64,000 nucleotides of DNA from Reyranella humidisoli (lineage in GTDB: Bacteria; Pseudomonadota; Alphaproteobacteria; Reyranellales; Reyranellaceae), in assembly GCF_019039055.1 (NCBI RefSeq), contig NZ_JAHOPB010000001.1, forward strand, positions 1,736,001 through 1,800,000, written 5' to 3'. Below are positions 7,611-16,856 of this stretch, in pieces (within the stretch, counting starts at the first letter, position 1; each line of letters opens with the position of its first letter). A program made the position numbers and the translations under genes. A model generated the notes under the pieces. It was given only the letters and a program-made list of their open reading frames with translations, had not been told where the DNA came from and did no database searches.

Positions 7611-10600
7611 TTAGACGATCAGGATGCTGGATTGCGAGAGGGCAAGGCCCGGTGACAGGATGGCGAATGTCGATGCGCCACCGGCACCCGTACCGTCGGC
7701 GTCGAATTGCAGGGCGCCCGTTGCGTTGTTGTAGATGATGCGATCGTCGGCATCCAGGGCGGCACTGCCGATCCGGAATGCGCCCGACGTCAGCTTGCCG
7801 GGTGCGAGGCCAACGAAGATGTCGTTCTCGAGCACGACGAGATCGCTGCCAACCGTGAAATCGAGGATGGTGTCGACGTTGCCGGGTCCGAAGGCGGTGT
7901 CGAACACGAACCTGTCCCGGCCGACGTCGCCCGACAGGGTATCCGAGCCAAGCCGGCCGTAGATCATGTCGTTGTTGATGGAACCGGTGATGACGTTCGC
8001 CACATCGTTGCCGATGCCGGTCAGGGAGCGAAGCCCCTCGAGCGACAGGTTTTCGACGTTGGCAGGCAGGGTGTAGCTGGTGGTCGTGCGCACCGTGTCG
8101 ATCCCGGCTCCCGCCGCCTCGACGATCGTATCGCTGGCCTTGTCGACAAGGTACGTATCGTTGCCGCCGCCACCGGCCATGAAATCGCCACCGGTGCCGC
8201 CGTCGAGCAAATCGGCTCCGGCCGTGCCGATGAGCGAATCCGCGAGCTTCGTCCCGATCAGTTGCACTTCGTCGATGTCCACGATGATCTTGCCGGAAAG
8301 ATCGAGCGTCCCGCTGATCTTCATTTGAACGGAGAGAACATGCTGACCGTCGCCGCCGCGCGGCGCGGCCACGCCTGGTTCGAGCATGTTGCCGACGAAC
8401 GTGCCGATCCCGGCAATCTGGGCCTGTGTGAAGGTTACCATGCCATCGACTGCGGCGTCGAAGTACACCTGCTCGATGCTCAACAGCCTGGCGTTCCAGA
8501 AGTCGGTGATGCCGCTGATGAACAGGGTGTCGGTTCCGTCGTCGCCGGCCACTCTCTCGCCCATCGGGACGGCTTCGTAGCGGAAGATGAATGTGTCATC
8601 TCCATCCTCGCCGAGCAGCATGTCGATACCCTCGCCCCCTTCGAGAATGTCGTTGCCGGTGCCGCCGAACTGGACATCGTCGCCGCCTCCCCCGAAAAGC
8701 AGGTCGTCACCGTTGGCGCCGACCAATCGATCCCCGCCGCCGGGCACGAAGGTGAAACGGCGCTCGCCATACAGGGAGTCGTTGCCATCCCGGCCGCGCA
8801 GCGTGTCGTCGCCGATACCCCCGAAGATCGCGTTGTCACGGGCGTCTCCCGACACGGTCTCCGACACCACGTCCTGCGCGTAAACGGAAAAGTAGAGCGG
8901 GCCGGTGACAATGCCGTTGCGGGTTGAGGTCACGGCGCCAGTGACGGCGCCCAACTCGCCTTCTGCATCGAACATGAGGCGATCGCGGACGACGATCTGC
9001 CGCAGGGCGTTCATGCCGAAGGCGCCCCCGCCGTCGTCCACCAGGGTCAGCGTATTGATGTCGAGGAGATCCTGGTCGACCGCCGTCAACGAGCCGACGA
9101 CGTCCCCATTGCCGGGATTCTCGAACAGGAAGGCCGTGGATGACCCGGTCGACGCAAAGGCGACGTCGGTTGGAGGATCGTTGGCATCGGCGACCGCGAA
9201 CGTCACGACGCGCTCAACGGCATTGCCGGCCGAGTCGGTGGCCCGCACGGTCAGGCTTTCGATCGGACTCGTCTCGAAGTCGAGGACCGTGCCGTCAAGA
9301 TACAGTCCGGCGCCCACGACCGAAAAGCGGCCGATATTGTCCACGACCACGAACGTGGGGGGCGAGGGCGAATCGGGATCAACGACCGACAGCGTGCCGA
9401 TCAGCGTGCCGGCTCCGGCGCTCTCGGACAGCGGCGCACCGGCCGGCGACAGGGAGATCGACTGAGGGGCGATGTTGGACGTAACACCGCTCAAGATCCG
9501 GTACTCCATCGCCCCGTTGCGCGAGACGATGATCAGGTCGCCGTCCGGCTGCTGGGTGATCCGCGGATGATCGCCGATGGCGATCGCTGTTGGCGACATC
9601 GTCAGGCTGCCGTCGTGGCCGAAAGCGGCGAGATAGACCGTGCCGACGAAGGCCTGGCCCGATACCCACGTCAACGCGAACCCGCCGTCGATCAGGCTGA
9701 TCGCGTCGAAGCTGTGGTGGTAACCGGGACCGATGAGGCTCAAGGTCGGCGTGACGGCATTACCAAGGGGATCGAAGACGCGTCCGCGCGTCGTGCCGTT
9801 CGGCCCGTCGATCCAGGTCACAATGAAGTTGCCGGTGCCCAGCGCGGCGACTTCTACTTCGTATTGCTGACCCGTGGCGACGGCAACGGGAATTGCGATG
9901 CTGCCGCCACCCGGTGCGTCGAGCACGTGGGCGTAGATATCGTAATTGAAATTGAAGTTGAAGCCAGGCCCCAGTGCTTCGCGCTGCTGCCAGGCAAGTA
10001 CATGGCCGCCACCGGAGAGCGGGGCGAGCTTCACATGGTCGTCGGTTGTGGGGCCGAACCCAAGCGCTTGCTCTGTGTCGTAGACGATGGTCGCTTGCGG
10101 GTCGCTCCGCGCGATGGAGCCGACCTCCTCGTTGTACGTGGTGTAGCGGTCTTGGAGGGCGTCCCAGAAACCGTGATAGTGGCTGAGGGCGGCGACCCAG
10201 TTTCCGTCGGCGTCGATCGCCAAATCGTCGAGCAGTGTCTGGGTATGGTCCCGTGTGTAGATGAAGAATTCCGAGGAGACGGCAGGCGGCGCTCCTGCCT
10301 GAGGAGTGACGATTCGGCCGGCTATCGCCCGATAGGGTGGAAGCTCCGGCACCTCGCCGATGAAGTGGATCGGATCGTCGGATGGCGTGCGCCACATTGT
10401 CTCGTAGGCCAGCAGGAATGTCCCGTCCTCCAGCGCAACGACCTGGGGCCGCCATTGGTCCTGGGGCGTGACGCCGCCGAGGCTGTGCGCCCTGAACTCG
10501 GAACCGAGGGCGGTTCCGTCGGCAGCGAACAGGCGGGCACTGATCTGCCAGCCATTGGCCAGATAGGCAGTCAGGTCGGTGCCCGGCACCGGCGGGGGAT

Positions 10601-10745
10601 TGCCATCGGGCTGCAGTGTTTTTTCGGTGTCGTTCATCCATGTAATGAGGAAGCGGCCATCCGCCATGACAGCGACCGTGGGCAGGCTGTGATAGCCCGG
10701 CAGGGCAGAATCTGACACGAAGCCGGAGCCAACGATGACGGCCAT
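7611..10745 (-). CDS. Large RTX-type calcium-binding protein with cadherin-like domains
   Basis: 1044 residues, secreted type. The N-terminal ~420 residues carry repeated blades of the form DGxFLITW/LGTGNFIVTW (propeller-like). Two cadherin-like stretches follow (SVVDPDSPSPP..., FLFENPGNGDVVGSL...). RTX nonapeptides come next (GGIGDDTLRGRDGNDSLYG, GGGGDDVQFGGTGNDILEGG, and a second block near ADLLDGGTGGDFMAGGGGNDTY). The end has a serralysin/RTX C-terminal module (GALQFDADGTGAGG, terminal hydrophobic ILIV), the usual uncleaved type I secretion signal. The start at ATG 10745 has a strong GAGGAGG Shine-Dalgarno. Likely exported by a T1SS; a candidate ABC component is at 47.3 kb. Confidence 0.85.
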   Translation of the reverse strand: MAVIVGSGFVSDSALPGYHSLPTVAVMADGRFLITWMNDTEKTLQPDGNPPPVPGTDLTAYLANGWQISARLFAADGTALGSEFRAHSLGGVTPQDQWRPQVVALEDGTFLLAYETMWRTPSDDPIHFIGEVPELPPYRAIAGRIVTPQAGAPPAVSSEFFIYTRDHTQTLLDDLAIDADGNWVAALSHYHGFWDALQDRYTTYNEEVGSIARSDPQATIVYDTEQALGFGPTTDDHVKLAPLSGGGHVLAWQQREALGPGFNFNFNYDIYAHVLDAPGGGSIAIPVAVATGQQYEVEVAALGTGNFIVTWIDGPNGTTRGRVFDPLGNAVTPTLSLIGPGYHHSFDAISLIDGGFALTWVSGQAFVGTVYLAAFGHDGSLTMSPTAIAIGDHPRITQQPDGDLIIVSRNGAMEYRILSGVTSNIAPQSISLSPAGAPLSESAGAGTLIGTLSVVDPDSPSPPTFVVVDNIGRFSVVGAGLYLDGTVLDFETSPIESLTVRATDSAGNAVERVVTFAVADANDPPTDVAFASTGSSTAFLFENPGNGDVVGSLTAVDQDLLDINTLTLVDDGGGAFGMNALRQIVVRDRLMFDAEGELGAVTGAVTSTRNGIVTGPLYFSVYAQDVVSETVSGDARDNAIFGGIGDDTLRGRDGNDSLYGERRFTFVPGGGDRLVGANGDDLLFGGGGDDVQFGGTGNDILEGGEGIDMLLGEDGDDTFIFRYEAVPMGERVAGDDGTDTLFISGITDFWNARLLSIEQVYFDAAVDGMVTFTQAQIAGIGTFVGNMLEPGVAAPRGGDGQHVLSVQMKISGTLDLSGKIIVDIDEVQLIGTKLADSLIGTAGADLLDGGTGGDFMAGGGGNDTYLVDKASDTIVEAAGAGIDTVRTTTSYTLPANVENLSLEGLRSLTGIGNDVANVITGSINNDMIYGRLGSDTLSGDVGRDRFVFDTAFGPGNVDTILDFTVGSDLVVLENDIFVGLAPGKLTSGAFRIGSAALDADDRIIYNNATGALQFDADGTGAGGASTFAILSPGLALSQSSILIV

Positions 10746-10817
10746 GGACGCCTCCTCACGGATCCGGGACTGTCGGACCGCCGTTGGAACGGTAGGCACG
10801 CCGGGAGGTGGTCGCTA

Positions 10818-10831
10818 CCTACGATCGTAGG
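10818..10831. promoter_or_regulatory. 14-bp perfect palindrome, candidate operator
   Basis: CCTACGATCGTAGG is a perfect dyad in the divergent intergenic region between the RTX gene (start 10745) and the LuxR-type regulator (start 10952). Its position fits a binding site for a dimeric regulator acting on one or both genes; the neighbouring LuxR-type protein is the obvious candidate. No experimental support. Confidence 0.4.
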
Positions 10832-10951
10832 AGGAAGAGCTACCGGTTGCGATCAATCCGGAGAATTCCATGATCGTTGATCACAAAACCGAGACTTTGG
10901 ACCAGCCTGCCTTCTGTTAGTCTCGAAGCGCGGGGCGAACTGGGGGCGGGT

Positions 10952-12067
10952 ATGAGGGAAGAAGAGGCTTTCTCGGAAGCCATCGGGGCGCTCTACGACT
11001 GTATCCTTGACCCTGGAAAATGGACGAACGCGCTCGGGCAACTCTCGCGGTACGTGGGCGGATCGAGCGCGCTCCTGTTCCACCAGGATCATCGGTCCGG
11101 CACCGGAGGTTTCCTCCAGTCCTACAATGCCGATCCGGGCTGGACGCGGCTCTACTTCGAATAATACGTGCAGCTCAATCCCGTGCTGCCGCTCACCGCC
11201 TTCATGGATGTCGGTTCGTCGACCTCGCTGTCGCGCGTGATGGACATGGAGGAGTATCGCGGGACGCGCTTTTATGCGGAGTGGGCGGCGCCGCAGCGTT
11301 TTCACGATGTGGTCGTGACGGTCCTCGCCAAGAGTGCGTCGGCGATGGGGATGTTCGGCGTGACGCGGCTCGAAGACGAGGGCCTTGCGGGCGAGAGCGA
11401 GATTCGGCGCATGGAACTCGTCTCGCCGCACATACGGCGTGCCGTGACCATCGCCCGTCTGTTCGACGGCGTGCGCGCGCAGGACGCGGCGCTGAACGCG
11501 ACCTTCGATGCGATGTCCGATGCGGTGTGGCTGCTCGATGCGGCGGGCGTCGTGCTGTTCGCCAACGCGGCGTCGCGGGTCCTGACCGAGGATAACGGAC
11601 CGGTTACCAATGCCGGCGAGCGCTTCGCCTTTCGCGACAGTGTCGCTGCGGAAAGCCTGAACGCCGCCCTGCGCGGCATTGGCAACGGAGGCCCGGTTGG
11701 CGAATTCCCCGTCTCGACACCCGACGGCCGACCCTTCATCGCCTATCTCGTGTCGCTCGCCCCGAAGGGGCGCCTGGCCCCGGCGTCAGGGGCCGCGTGC
11801 GCCCTGTTCATGCGCCCGGTGGTCGCCGACGAAATGCCGCCCATGCAAGCTCTTGCCCAGCTCTATGGCCTGACGCCGCGAGAATTCCAGGTCCTCACCG
11901 GTCTGCTGCAGTTCGGCGGCGTGCCGGAGGTGGCGCGCAATTTCGGATTGTCGGCAACCACCGTGCGCTCGCACCTCCAAAGCATTTTCGACAAGACCGG
12001 CGTGCGCAGCCAGAGCGACCTCGCACGGCTGGCCGCGTCGAGCCTTCCGCCGGTCGTCTCACGCTGA
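10952..12067 (+). pseudogene. LuxR-family regulator interrupted by an in-frame TAA
   Basis: One reading frame runs from ATG 10952 (GGGGG upstream) to 12067, broken only by TAA at codon 71 (11162-11164). The first part (MREEEAFSEAIGALYDCIL... to GWTRLYFE) and the second (YVQLNPVLPLTAFMDVG...) join as one continuous N-terminal sensory domain. A PAS-like segment (LDAAGVVLFANAASRV) and a C-terminal LuxR helix-turn-helix (LTPREFQVL, ARNFGLSATTVRSHLQ) follow. A GTG six bases after the stop (11168) could allow restart and yield a 299-residue DNA-binding protein. It could be a recent nonsense mutation (for example CAA or GAA to TAA), a sequencing error, or a functional short form. Confidence 0.8.
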
Positions 12068-12167
12068 CGCAGCCTTCGGTCACGACCGCGAGCAGATAAG
12101 CGGGCCGGTTCGCCGATTGCCACGGAAACCGCTAGTGCCGGCTCACGTCGCCAGCCTTGAAAGTAGA

Positions 12168-12242
12168 TGGAGCGGGCGACGGGATTCGAACCCGCGACCT
12201 ACGGCTTGGGAAGCCGACGCTCTACCCCTGAGCTACACCCGC
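12168..12242 (-). tRNA. tRNA-Gly(CCC)
   Basis: Read on the minus strand, the sequence folds as a tRNA. It has acceptor stem GCGGGTG/CGCCCGC, D-arm GCTC...GAGC, anticodon arm with loop TTCCCAA (anticodon CCC), T-arm GCGGG-TTCGAAT-CCCGT, discriminator T and an encoded CCA tail. Length is 75 nt including CCA. It decodes GGG glycine codons. It stands alone in the intergenic region before the acyl-CoA dehydrogenase, with no integrase or duplicated att site nearby. Confidence 0.95.
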
Positions 12243-12299
12243 ATTGGTCCCATTCTAGCGCGCGGTTGCGCCCGAGGTCCAATCGTGTATCTCAGGCAG

Positions 12300-13457
12300 A
12301 TGCTCGATGAAATCCTCACTCCCGAAGAGCGCGCCGTCGTGGCGCGCGCCCGCGCCTTTGCCGAGGAGCATGTCGCGCCGAATGCCGCGCGCTGGGAATG
12401 GGAGCGCCGCTATCCGCTCGAAGCCATCAAGGCGGCCTGCGCCATCGGTCTCAATACGATCGAGCTGGCAAAGAAGCATGGCGGGCAGGGCCTGTCCTTT
12501 TCCTGCAAGCTGCGCGCCTTCGAGGAGATCGCGAAGCACGACTTCGCCTTCGCCTTCGCCTTGATCAACCACCACAATGCGTGTGCGCGCTTCGCCCGTG
12601 ACGGCCAGCCTGCACATGTGGCGCGCCTGCTGCCGCGCATGTTGCCAGGCGACCTGATCGGCTGCGCCGGTCTCAGCGAGCCCGGTGTCGGCAGCGACTT
12701 CGGCGGCCTCGAGATGGAAGCCGTTCGCGTCGAGGGCGGCTGGAAGGTGAACGGCGCCAAGGCCTGGATCACCAACGCTGCGGTCGCGGGCCTTTCCGTG
12801 GCCTATGCGCAGACCGACCGGTCGCAGGGCTATCGCGGCATCATCTGTCTCGCGATCGAAGCGGAGCGGCCCGGGTTCCATCGCGATCCGCCATTCCAGC
12901 TCCATGGCGGCCACGCGATCGGCGTCGGCGGCTTCCGGCTGGTCGACTATTTCGCACCCGACGAGGCGGTGCTGCATCCGCCCGGCAAGGCCTTCAAGGC
13001 GGCGCTCGCCGGCATCAACGGCGCCCGCGCCTATGTCGCGGCCATGTGCTGCGGCATGCTGCAAGCCTCACTCGAGACGGCGGTGCGCTACACGCAGCAG
13101 CGCCAGACCTTCGGCCAGCCGGTGATCGAACATCAGGGTGTGCGCTGGAAGCTGGTCGACGCGGCGACCGATCTCGAAGCCGCGCGCCTGCTCACCTATC
13201 GTGCCGCGCGCCTGATCGACGAGGGCGCCGACGCGGTGATGCCGGCCGCCTACGCCAAGAAGTTCGCGACCGACATGGCCGTGCAGCGCATCGCCGACTG
13301 CATCCAGGCGATGGGCGCCAACGGCCTGCGCGCCGACTATCCGCTGGCCCGCCATCTCGCGGGCGCCAAGATCGCAGCCTATACCGACGGCTCGATCGAG
13401 ATGATGAACGAGCGCATCGGCGCGGGCCTCGCCTCGGTGTTCGGCGCGCCGTCCTAG
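12300..13457 (+). CDS. Acyl-CoA dehydrogenase family protein
   Basis: 385 residues with typical flavoprotein acyl-CoA dehydrogenase architecture. An N-terminal helical domain (MLDEILTPEERAVVARARAF) is followed by a middle beta domain with GCAGLSEPGVGSDFGG and GGWKVNGAKAWITNA (FAD/substrate contacts). The C-terminal helical domain has RQTFGQPVIEHQGVRWKL and DGSIEMMNERIG. It oxidises an acyl-CoA to the enoyl-CoA, passing electrons to ETF. Chain length or branching specificity is not readable. It is not in an obvious operon: tRNA-Gly lies upstream and the convergent PLP enzyme overlaps its stop (shared CCTAGG). Confidence 0.88.
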   Translation: MLDEILTPEERAVVARARAFAEEHVAPNAARWEWERRYPLEAIKAACAIGLNTIELAKKHGGQGLSFSCKLRAFEEIAKHDFAFAFALINHHNACARFARDGQPAHVARLLPRMLPGDLIGCAGLSEPGVGSDFGGLEMEAVRVEGGWKVNGAKAWITNAAVAGLSVAYAQTDRSQGYRGIICLAIEAERPGFHRDPPFQLHGGHAIGVGGFRLVDYFAPDEAVLHPPGKAFKAALAGINGARAYVAAMCCGMLQASLETAVRYTQQRQTFGQPVIEHQGVRWKLVDAATDLEAARLLTYRAARLIDEGADAVMPAAYAKKFATDMAVQRIADCIQAMGANGLRADYPLARHLAGAKIAAYTDGSIEMMNERIGAGLASVFGAPS

Positions 13458-14608
13458 GCGTTGTGGGCGCGCTTCAGCGCCTGGTCCAGATCGTCGAACA
13501 GATCGCTGCTCTCCTCGACGCCGACGGAGAGGCGCAGCAGGTCGGGCGGGCAGGGGGTGCCCGGGCCCTCGATGCTGGCGCGATGTTCGATCAGGCTCTC
13601 GACGCCGCCCAGTGACGTGGCGCGCTTCCACAGGCCGACGCGTGCGGCCGTGGCGATGGCCGCGCGCTCGCCGCCCTTCACCCTCACCGACAGCATGCCG
13701 CCGAAGCCGCCCGTCATCTGCCGTGCCGCCGCCGCGTGGCCGGCAAAGGTGGGCAGGCCGGGATAGAGGACCTGTTCGATCATCGGATGCTCGGCGAACT
13801 TCTCGGCGAGGCTCTGGGCCGACTTGCAGGCCCAGGCAACGCGCGGGAACAGCGTGCGCATGCCGCGCATCAGCAGCCACGCCTCGGTCTGGCCAAGGAT
13901 GGTGCCGAGCTGCGAGCGGATGGTGCGCAGCTTCGCCCAGTAGGCGTCGTCGCGTGCGCCGGTCAGCGCGCCGGCGATGATGTCGGAATGGCCGTTGAGG
14001 TACTTGGTGGCCGAGTGCATCACGATGTCGGCGCCATGCTCGATGGGCCGGGTCAGCACCGGCGTGGCTACCGTGGAGTCGACGCCCAGCAGCGCGCCGG
14101 CCTTGTGGGCGATGGCCGCGATCGCGGCGATGTCCGACACGCTCCAGGTCGGATTGGCCGGCGTCTCGATCCAGACGAGCTTGGTGACGCCCGGCTTCAC
14201 CGCGGCGGCCACCTGGTCGGTCTGGTCCGTGTCGACGAACTCGACCTTGAGGCCCCATTGCGTGGCGAAGGTCATCAGCCAGTTGCGCAGGGCCCAGTAC
14301 ATGACCTTCGAAGTCACGACATGATCACCGGGGGAAAGGGCGAGGAAGCAGGCCGTCGCCGCGCTCATGCCGGAGGAAAAGATCAGAGACTTCGCGCCGC
14401 CTTCGAGCGCCGTGAGCGTCGCCTCGGCCTGGTCGAAGGTCGGATTGTCGGCCCGGGCATAGATGCGGCCCGAGCGGTAACCATTGTCCTCGTCGCGCAG
14501 GTAGGTGCTCGCCATGTGGATGGGAGGGACCACGGCCTTGGTGACGGGATCGATCCAGCCCATCGCCTGCGCGGCGAGGGAGGCGGGGGCAAAGCTCTTC
14601 TCGGACAT
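13454..14608 (-). CDS. Cys/Met metabolism PLP-dependent lyase (cystathionine beta-lyase-like)
   Basis: 384-residue fold-type I PLP enzyme of the Cys/Met metabolism family. The Schiff-base Lys is in [13 protein letters not shown]. Other family signatures are [30 protein letters not shown] and ETPANPTW. Members include cystathionine gamma-synthase, cystathionine beta-lyase, methionine gamma-lyase and O-acetylhomoserine sulfhydrylase. The sequence alone does not separate them, but SGRIYAR and the length fit a trans-sulfuration lyase/synthase. Its stop overlaps the convergent acyl-CoA dehydrogenase stop by 4 bases. It is divergent from the TetR gene, with 170 bases between. Confidence 0.85.
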   Translation of the reverse strand: MSEKSFAPASLAAQAMGWIDPVTKAVVPPIHMASTYLRDEDNGYRSGRIYARADNPTFDQAEATLTALEGGAKSLIFSSGMSAATACFLALSPGDHVVTSKVMYWALRNWLMTFATQWGLKVEFVDTDQTDQVAAAVKPGVTKLVWIETPANPTWSVSDIAAIAAIAHKAGALLGVDSTVATPVLTRPIEHGADIVMHSATKYLNGHSDIIAGALTGARDDAYWAKLRTIRSQLGTILGQTEAWLLMRGMRTLFPRVAWACKSAQSLAEKFAEHPMIEQVLYPGLPTFAGHAAAARQMTGGFGGMLSVRVKGGERAAIATAARVGLWKRATSLGGVESLIEHRASIEGPGTPCPPDLLRLSVGVEESSDLFDDLDQALKRAHNA

Positions 14609-14737
14609 CGGGGCACCGTCGGCTTACGCGAATCTTACGTCGAACGCGCCCTTATGGCGCATCGCAGCACTTGAAATGCGGGGGCACTAGTAGCTTCATA
14701 TGTAGTGATCTGCATTCAATATCGCTAACATCGACCA

Positions 14738-14759
14738 GGTTGCCGAACAGGCGGCAACC
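14738..14759. promoter_or_regulatory. Inverted repeat before TetR gene, candidate operator
   Basis: GGTTGCC and GGCAACC arms (7 bp) are separated by 8 bases and end 20 bases before the ATG of the TetR-family gene. This is the usual place for an autoregulatory operator, or it could form a hairpin in the leader. A second, looser CACTA/TAGTG dyad lies around 14686-14708 in the same divergent region. Confidence 0.4.
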
Positions 14760-14778
14760 ACTCGCTGGGGAGTCAATA

Positions 14779-15405
14779 ATGGACGTTCAGACCCTGCACA
14801 CCAAGCAGCTTCAGACAGCCGGTCGCGGTGACCGCGTCGCACGCACCCGCGAATCGATCGTCGCGTCGGCGCTGGCCCTCGCCACGGCGGGGCAGGTCGC
14901 TCCCATCGTGCGTGATATCGCCCAGATGGCAGGGGTTTCCGCCCGTACTGTCTTCCAGCACTTCGCCGACACCGCCGAACTCTACGTCGCGGTCCTGGGC
15001 CGCGTGCTGGCGGCGCTGGTGGGCGAATCGAAGGAACTCGCGACCGTCGGTCCGGTCGAGCAGCGCATCGCCAGCATGATCGACCAGTGCGCCGACCGCT
15101 ACGAGCAGCTTCGCCCGATGTGGACCTTCGTGGAGACCCTGCAGCGCCGCTCGCCCGAGGCCGCCGACATGATCTCGCAGATCTACAGCGCCAACACTGC
15201 GAACCTCTCGCAGGCATTCGCACCCGAGCTGGCCGCGCTGCCGGCCGAATCGCGCCAGCGGGCGCTGACGGCCCTGGCGCTCGCCATCGCGCCGGAAAGC
15301 TGGGTCGTCCTCCGCCAGCGCCTCAACCTGTCGGTCGAGCAGGCCCGCGAGGAACTCAGCTTCGTCGTGAAGTCGGCGTTCGCGACCGAGGCCGCGCGCC
15401 GCTAG
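14779..15405 (+). CDS. TetR/AcrR family transcriptional regulator
   Basis: 208 residues. The N-terminal TetR DNA-binding domain begins about residue 20 (RVARTRESIVASALALA) with helix-turn-helix IVRDIAQMAGVSARTVFQHFADTAELYVAV. The helical C-terminal ligand domain is not similar to a known subtype. Shine-Dalgarno GGGGAG is present. It is divergent from the PLP lyase gene and could regulate it. It resembles the second TetR protein at 53752 (shared QHF...LY pattern), so they may be paralogues. Its 3' end overlaps the convergent chaC gene by 50 bases. Confidence 0.85.
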   Translation: MDVQTLHTKQLQTAGRGDRVARTRESIVASALALATAGQVAPIVRDIAQMAGVSARTVFQHFADTAELYVAVLGRVLAALVGESKELATVGPVEQRIASMIDQCADRYEQLRPMWTFVETLQRRSPEAADMISQIYSANTANLSQAFAPELAALPAESRQRALTALALAIAPESWVVLRQRLNLSVEQAREELSFVVKSAFATEAARR

Positions 15406-15967
15406 CGGCACGAGGCTCAGCGCCGCCTGCGGCGGTGTGGGCCAGCATCTCGAGCGAGCGGTCGCGCAGGCCGAGCTCGCCGAGGTTCCTGACCGTGTTC
15501 TGCACATACTCGAGGCTGCTGCCGGTGGCGCCATGGCCCTGGCGAATCAGCTTCAGCGCCTCCTTCGCCGGCAGCTTGCCGGCGAACTGCCGATGGGAGC
15601 GGTCGGCGAGATAGACCAGCGCCGGTACGATCCGCCCGTTATCCAGATGGATCGGCCGCACCGTCTCCTCATAGACGCCGTCATTGTCGATCTCGCGATG
15701 GATCAGGTAGCGGCGCACCTCGTCGTAGGTGGCGGCCGGCAGCCGGTGCGCCAGCCCGCGGCAGGAGCCGCCCGGCAGCAGGCCGAGGATCAGGCCCGGC
15801 TTCTTCGGTGTACCGCGATAATGTTCCGAGTAGATGCAGAAGGCGCGGTGCCAGCCTTGCAGCCGCGCGGCCTGGGTTTCGGGTGTCGCGAAGCCCGGGT
15901 TCCACATCAACGAGCCGTAGCCGAACACCCACCGAGGCTTAAAGGTGGGCTTTGCGGCGGCGCCCAA
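15356..15967 (-). CDS. Gamma-glutamylcyclotransferase (ChaC family)
   Basis: 203-residue protein. ChaC enzymes cleave glutathione to 5-oxoproline and Cys-Gly in the cytosol. Seen: the substrate-binding WVFGYGSLMWNPGF motif at the N-terminus, GWHRAFCIYSEHYRGTPKKPGL, and the candidate catalytic Glu in REIDNDGVYEE. The only start compatible with the full domain is TTG at 15967, five bases after the tyrA stop, so it is probably the last gene of the chorismate mutase-hisC-tyrA operon. The C-terminus (ARPRSRTPTSRRS) is basic and overlaps the convergent TetR gene by 50 bases. Confidence 0.87.
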   Translation of the reverse strand: MGAAAKPTFKPRWVFGYGSLMWNPGFATPETQAARLQGWHRAFCIYSEHYRGTPKKPGLILGLLPGGSCRGLAHRLPAATYDEVRRYLIHREIDNDGVYEETVRPIHLDNGRIVPALVYLADRSHRQFAGKLPAKEALKLIRQGHGATGSSLEYVQNTVRNLGELGLRDRSLEMLAHTAAGGAEPRAASGARPRSRTPTSRRS

Positions 15968-15971
15968 GCCC

Positions 15972-16856
15972 CTAGGCCTGGTGGAGATGGATCAGCGCCC
16001 GGCGGATCTCGCGCGTGCGCGTGAACAGGTCGAACAGCTTGTCGCCCTCGCCCCAGCGGATGGCGCGCTGCAGGTAGAACAGGTCTTCCTGGAAGCGCTG
16101 GAGGACTTCGAGCACGGCCTCGCGATTGTTCATGAACACGTCGCGCCACATCGTGGGATCGGAGGCGGCGATGCGCGTGAAGTCGCGGAAGCCGCCGGCG
16201 GCGAACTTCAGCACCTCGCTGTTGAGATGGCCGCCGAGATCGTCGGCCGTTCCCACGATCGTGTAGGCGATGAGATGCGGGAGATGCGAGGTGATCGCCA
16301 GGATGCGGTCGTGATCCTTGGGATCGATCCGCTCGACCAGGCTGCCCAGGCCCTTCCAGAAGGCTTCGAGCTTGTCGACCGCTGCCGCGTCGCTGTCGGG
16401 CAGCGGCGTCAGGATGCACCAGCGCCCCTGGAACAGGTCCAGTAGCGCCGCTTCCGGGCCGGAGTTTTCAGTGCCGGCGACTGGATGGGCCGGCACGAAG
16501 TGCACGCCCTTCGGAATGTGCGGCGCCATGTCGGCGATCACGGTCTGCTTCACCGAGCCGACGTCGGAGATTATGCAGCCGGGCTTCAGGGTGGAAGCGA
16601 TGGCCTTGGTGGCCGGGCCGCACGCGCCGACCGGGGTGCAGACGATCACCAGGTCGGCGTCCCTGCAGGCCTCGGCGAGGTCGGTGCCGCAATGGTCGGT
16701 GAGCTTCAGCTTGTTGGCGAGGGCGGCCGTCTCGGGGCTGCGCGTCGCCGCGACGATGTGCTTGGCGAGGCCGCGCTTGCGGGCTTCGAGCGCGATGGAG
16801 CCGCCGATCAGGCCGATGCCGATCAGCGCGATCTTGTCGAACAGGGGCTCGCTCAT
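15972..16856 (-). CDS. tyrA: Prephenate/arogenate dehydrogenase
   Basis: 294 residues. Oxidative decarboxylation of prephenate (or arogenate) in tyrosine synthesis. The N-terminal Rossmann motif IALIGIGLIGGSIA binds NAD(P). Further family motifs are VIVCTPVGA, SDVGSVKQTV, FVPAHPVAGTENSGP (active-site His) and TSHLPHLIAYTIV. No ACT or chorismate mutase domain is fused. It is translationally coupled to hisC (ATGA overlap) in an aromatic amino acid operon. Confidence 0.93.
   Translation of the reverse strand: MSEPLFDKIALIGIGLIGGSIALEARKRGLAKHIVAATRSPETAALANKLKLTDHCGTDLAEACRDADLVIVCTPVGACGPATKAIASTLKPGCIISDVGSVKQTVIADMAPHIPKGVHFVPAHPVAGTENSGPEAALLDLFQGRWCILTPLPDSDAAAVDKLEAFWKGLGSLVERIDPKDHDRILAITSHLPHLIAYTIVGTADDLGGHLNSEVLKFAAGGFRDFTRIAASDPTMWRDVFMNNREAVLEVLQRFQEDLFYLQRAIRWGEGDKLFDLFTRTREIRRALIHLHQA

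Noticed and set aside
11162..11164. Recoding of the TAA in the LuxR-type gene
   Set aside because: Sec uses UGA and Pyl uses UAG. No known bacterial recoding reads UAA in this context, so mutation or restart is simpler.
12168..12242. tRNA gene as an integration site for a mobile island
   Set aside because: No integrase, no duplicated 3' tRNA end and no change in composition nearby.
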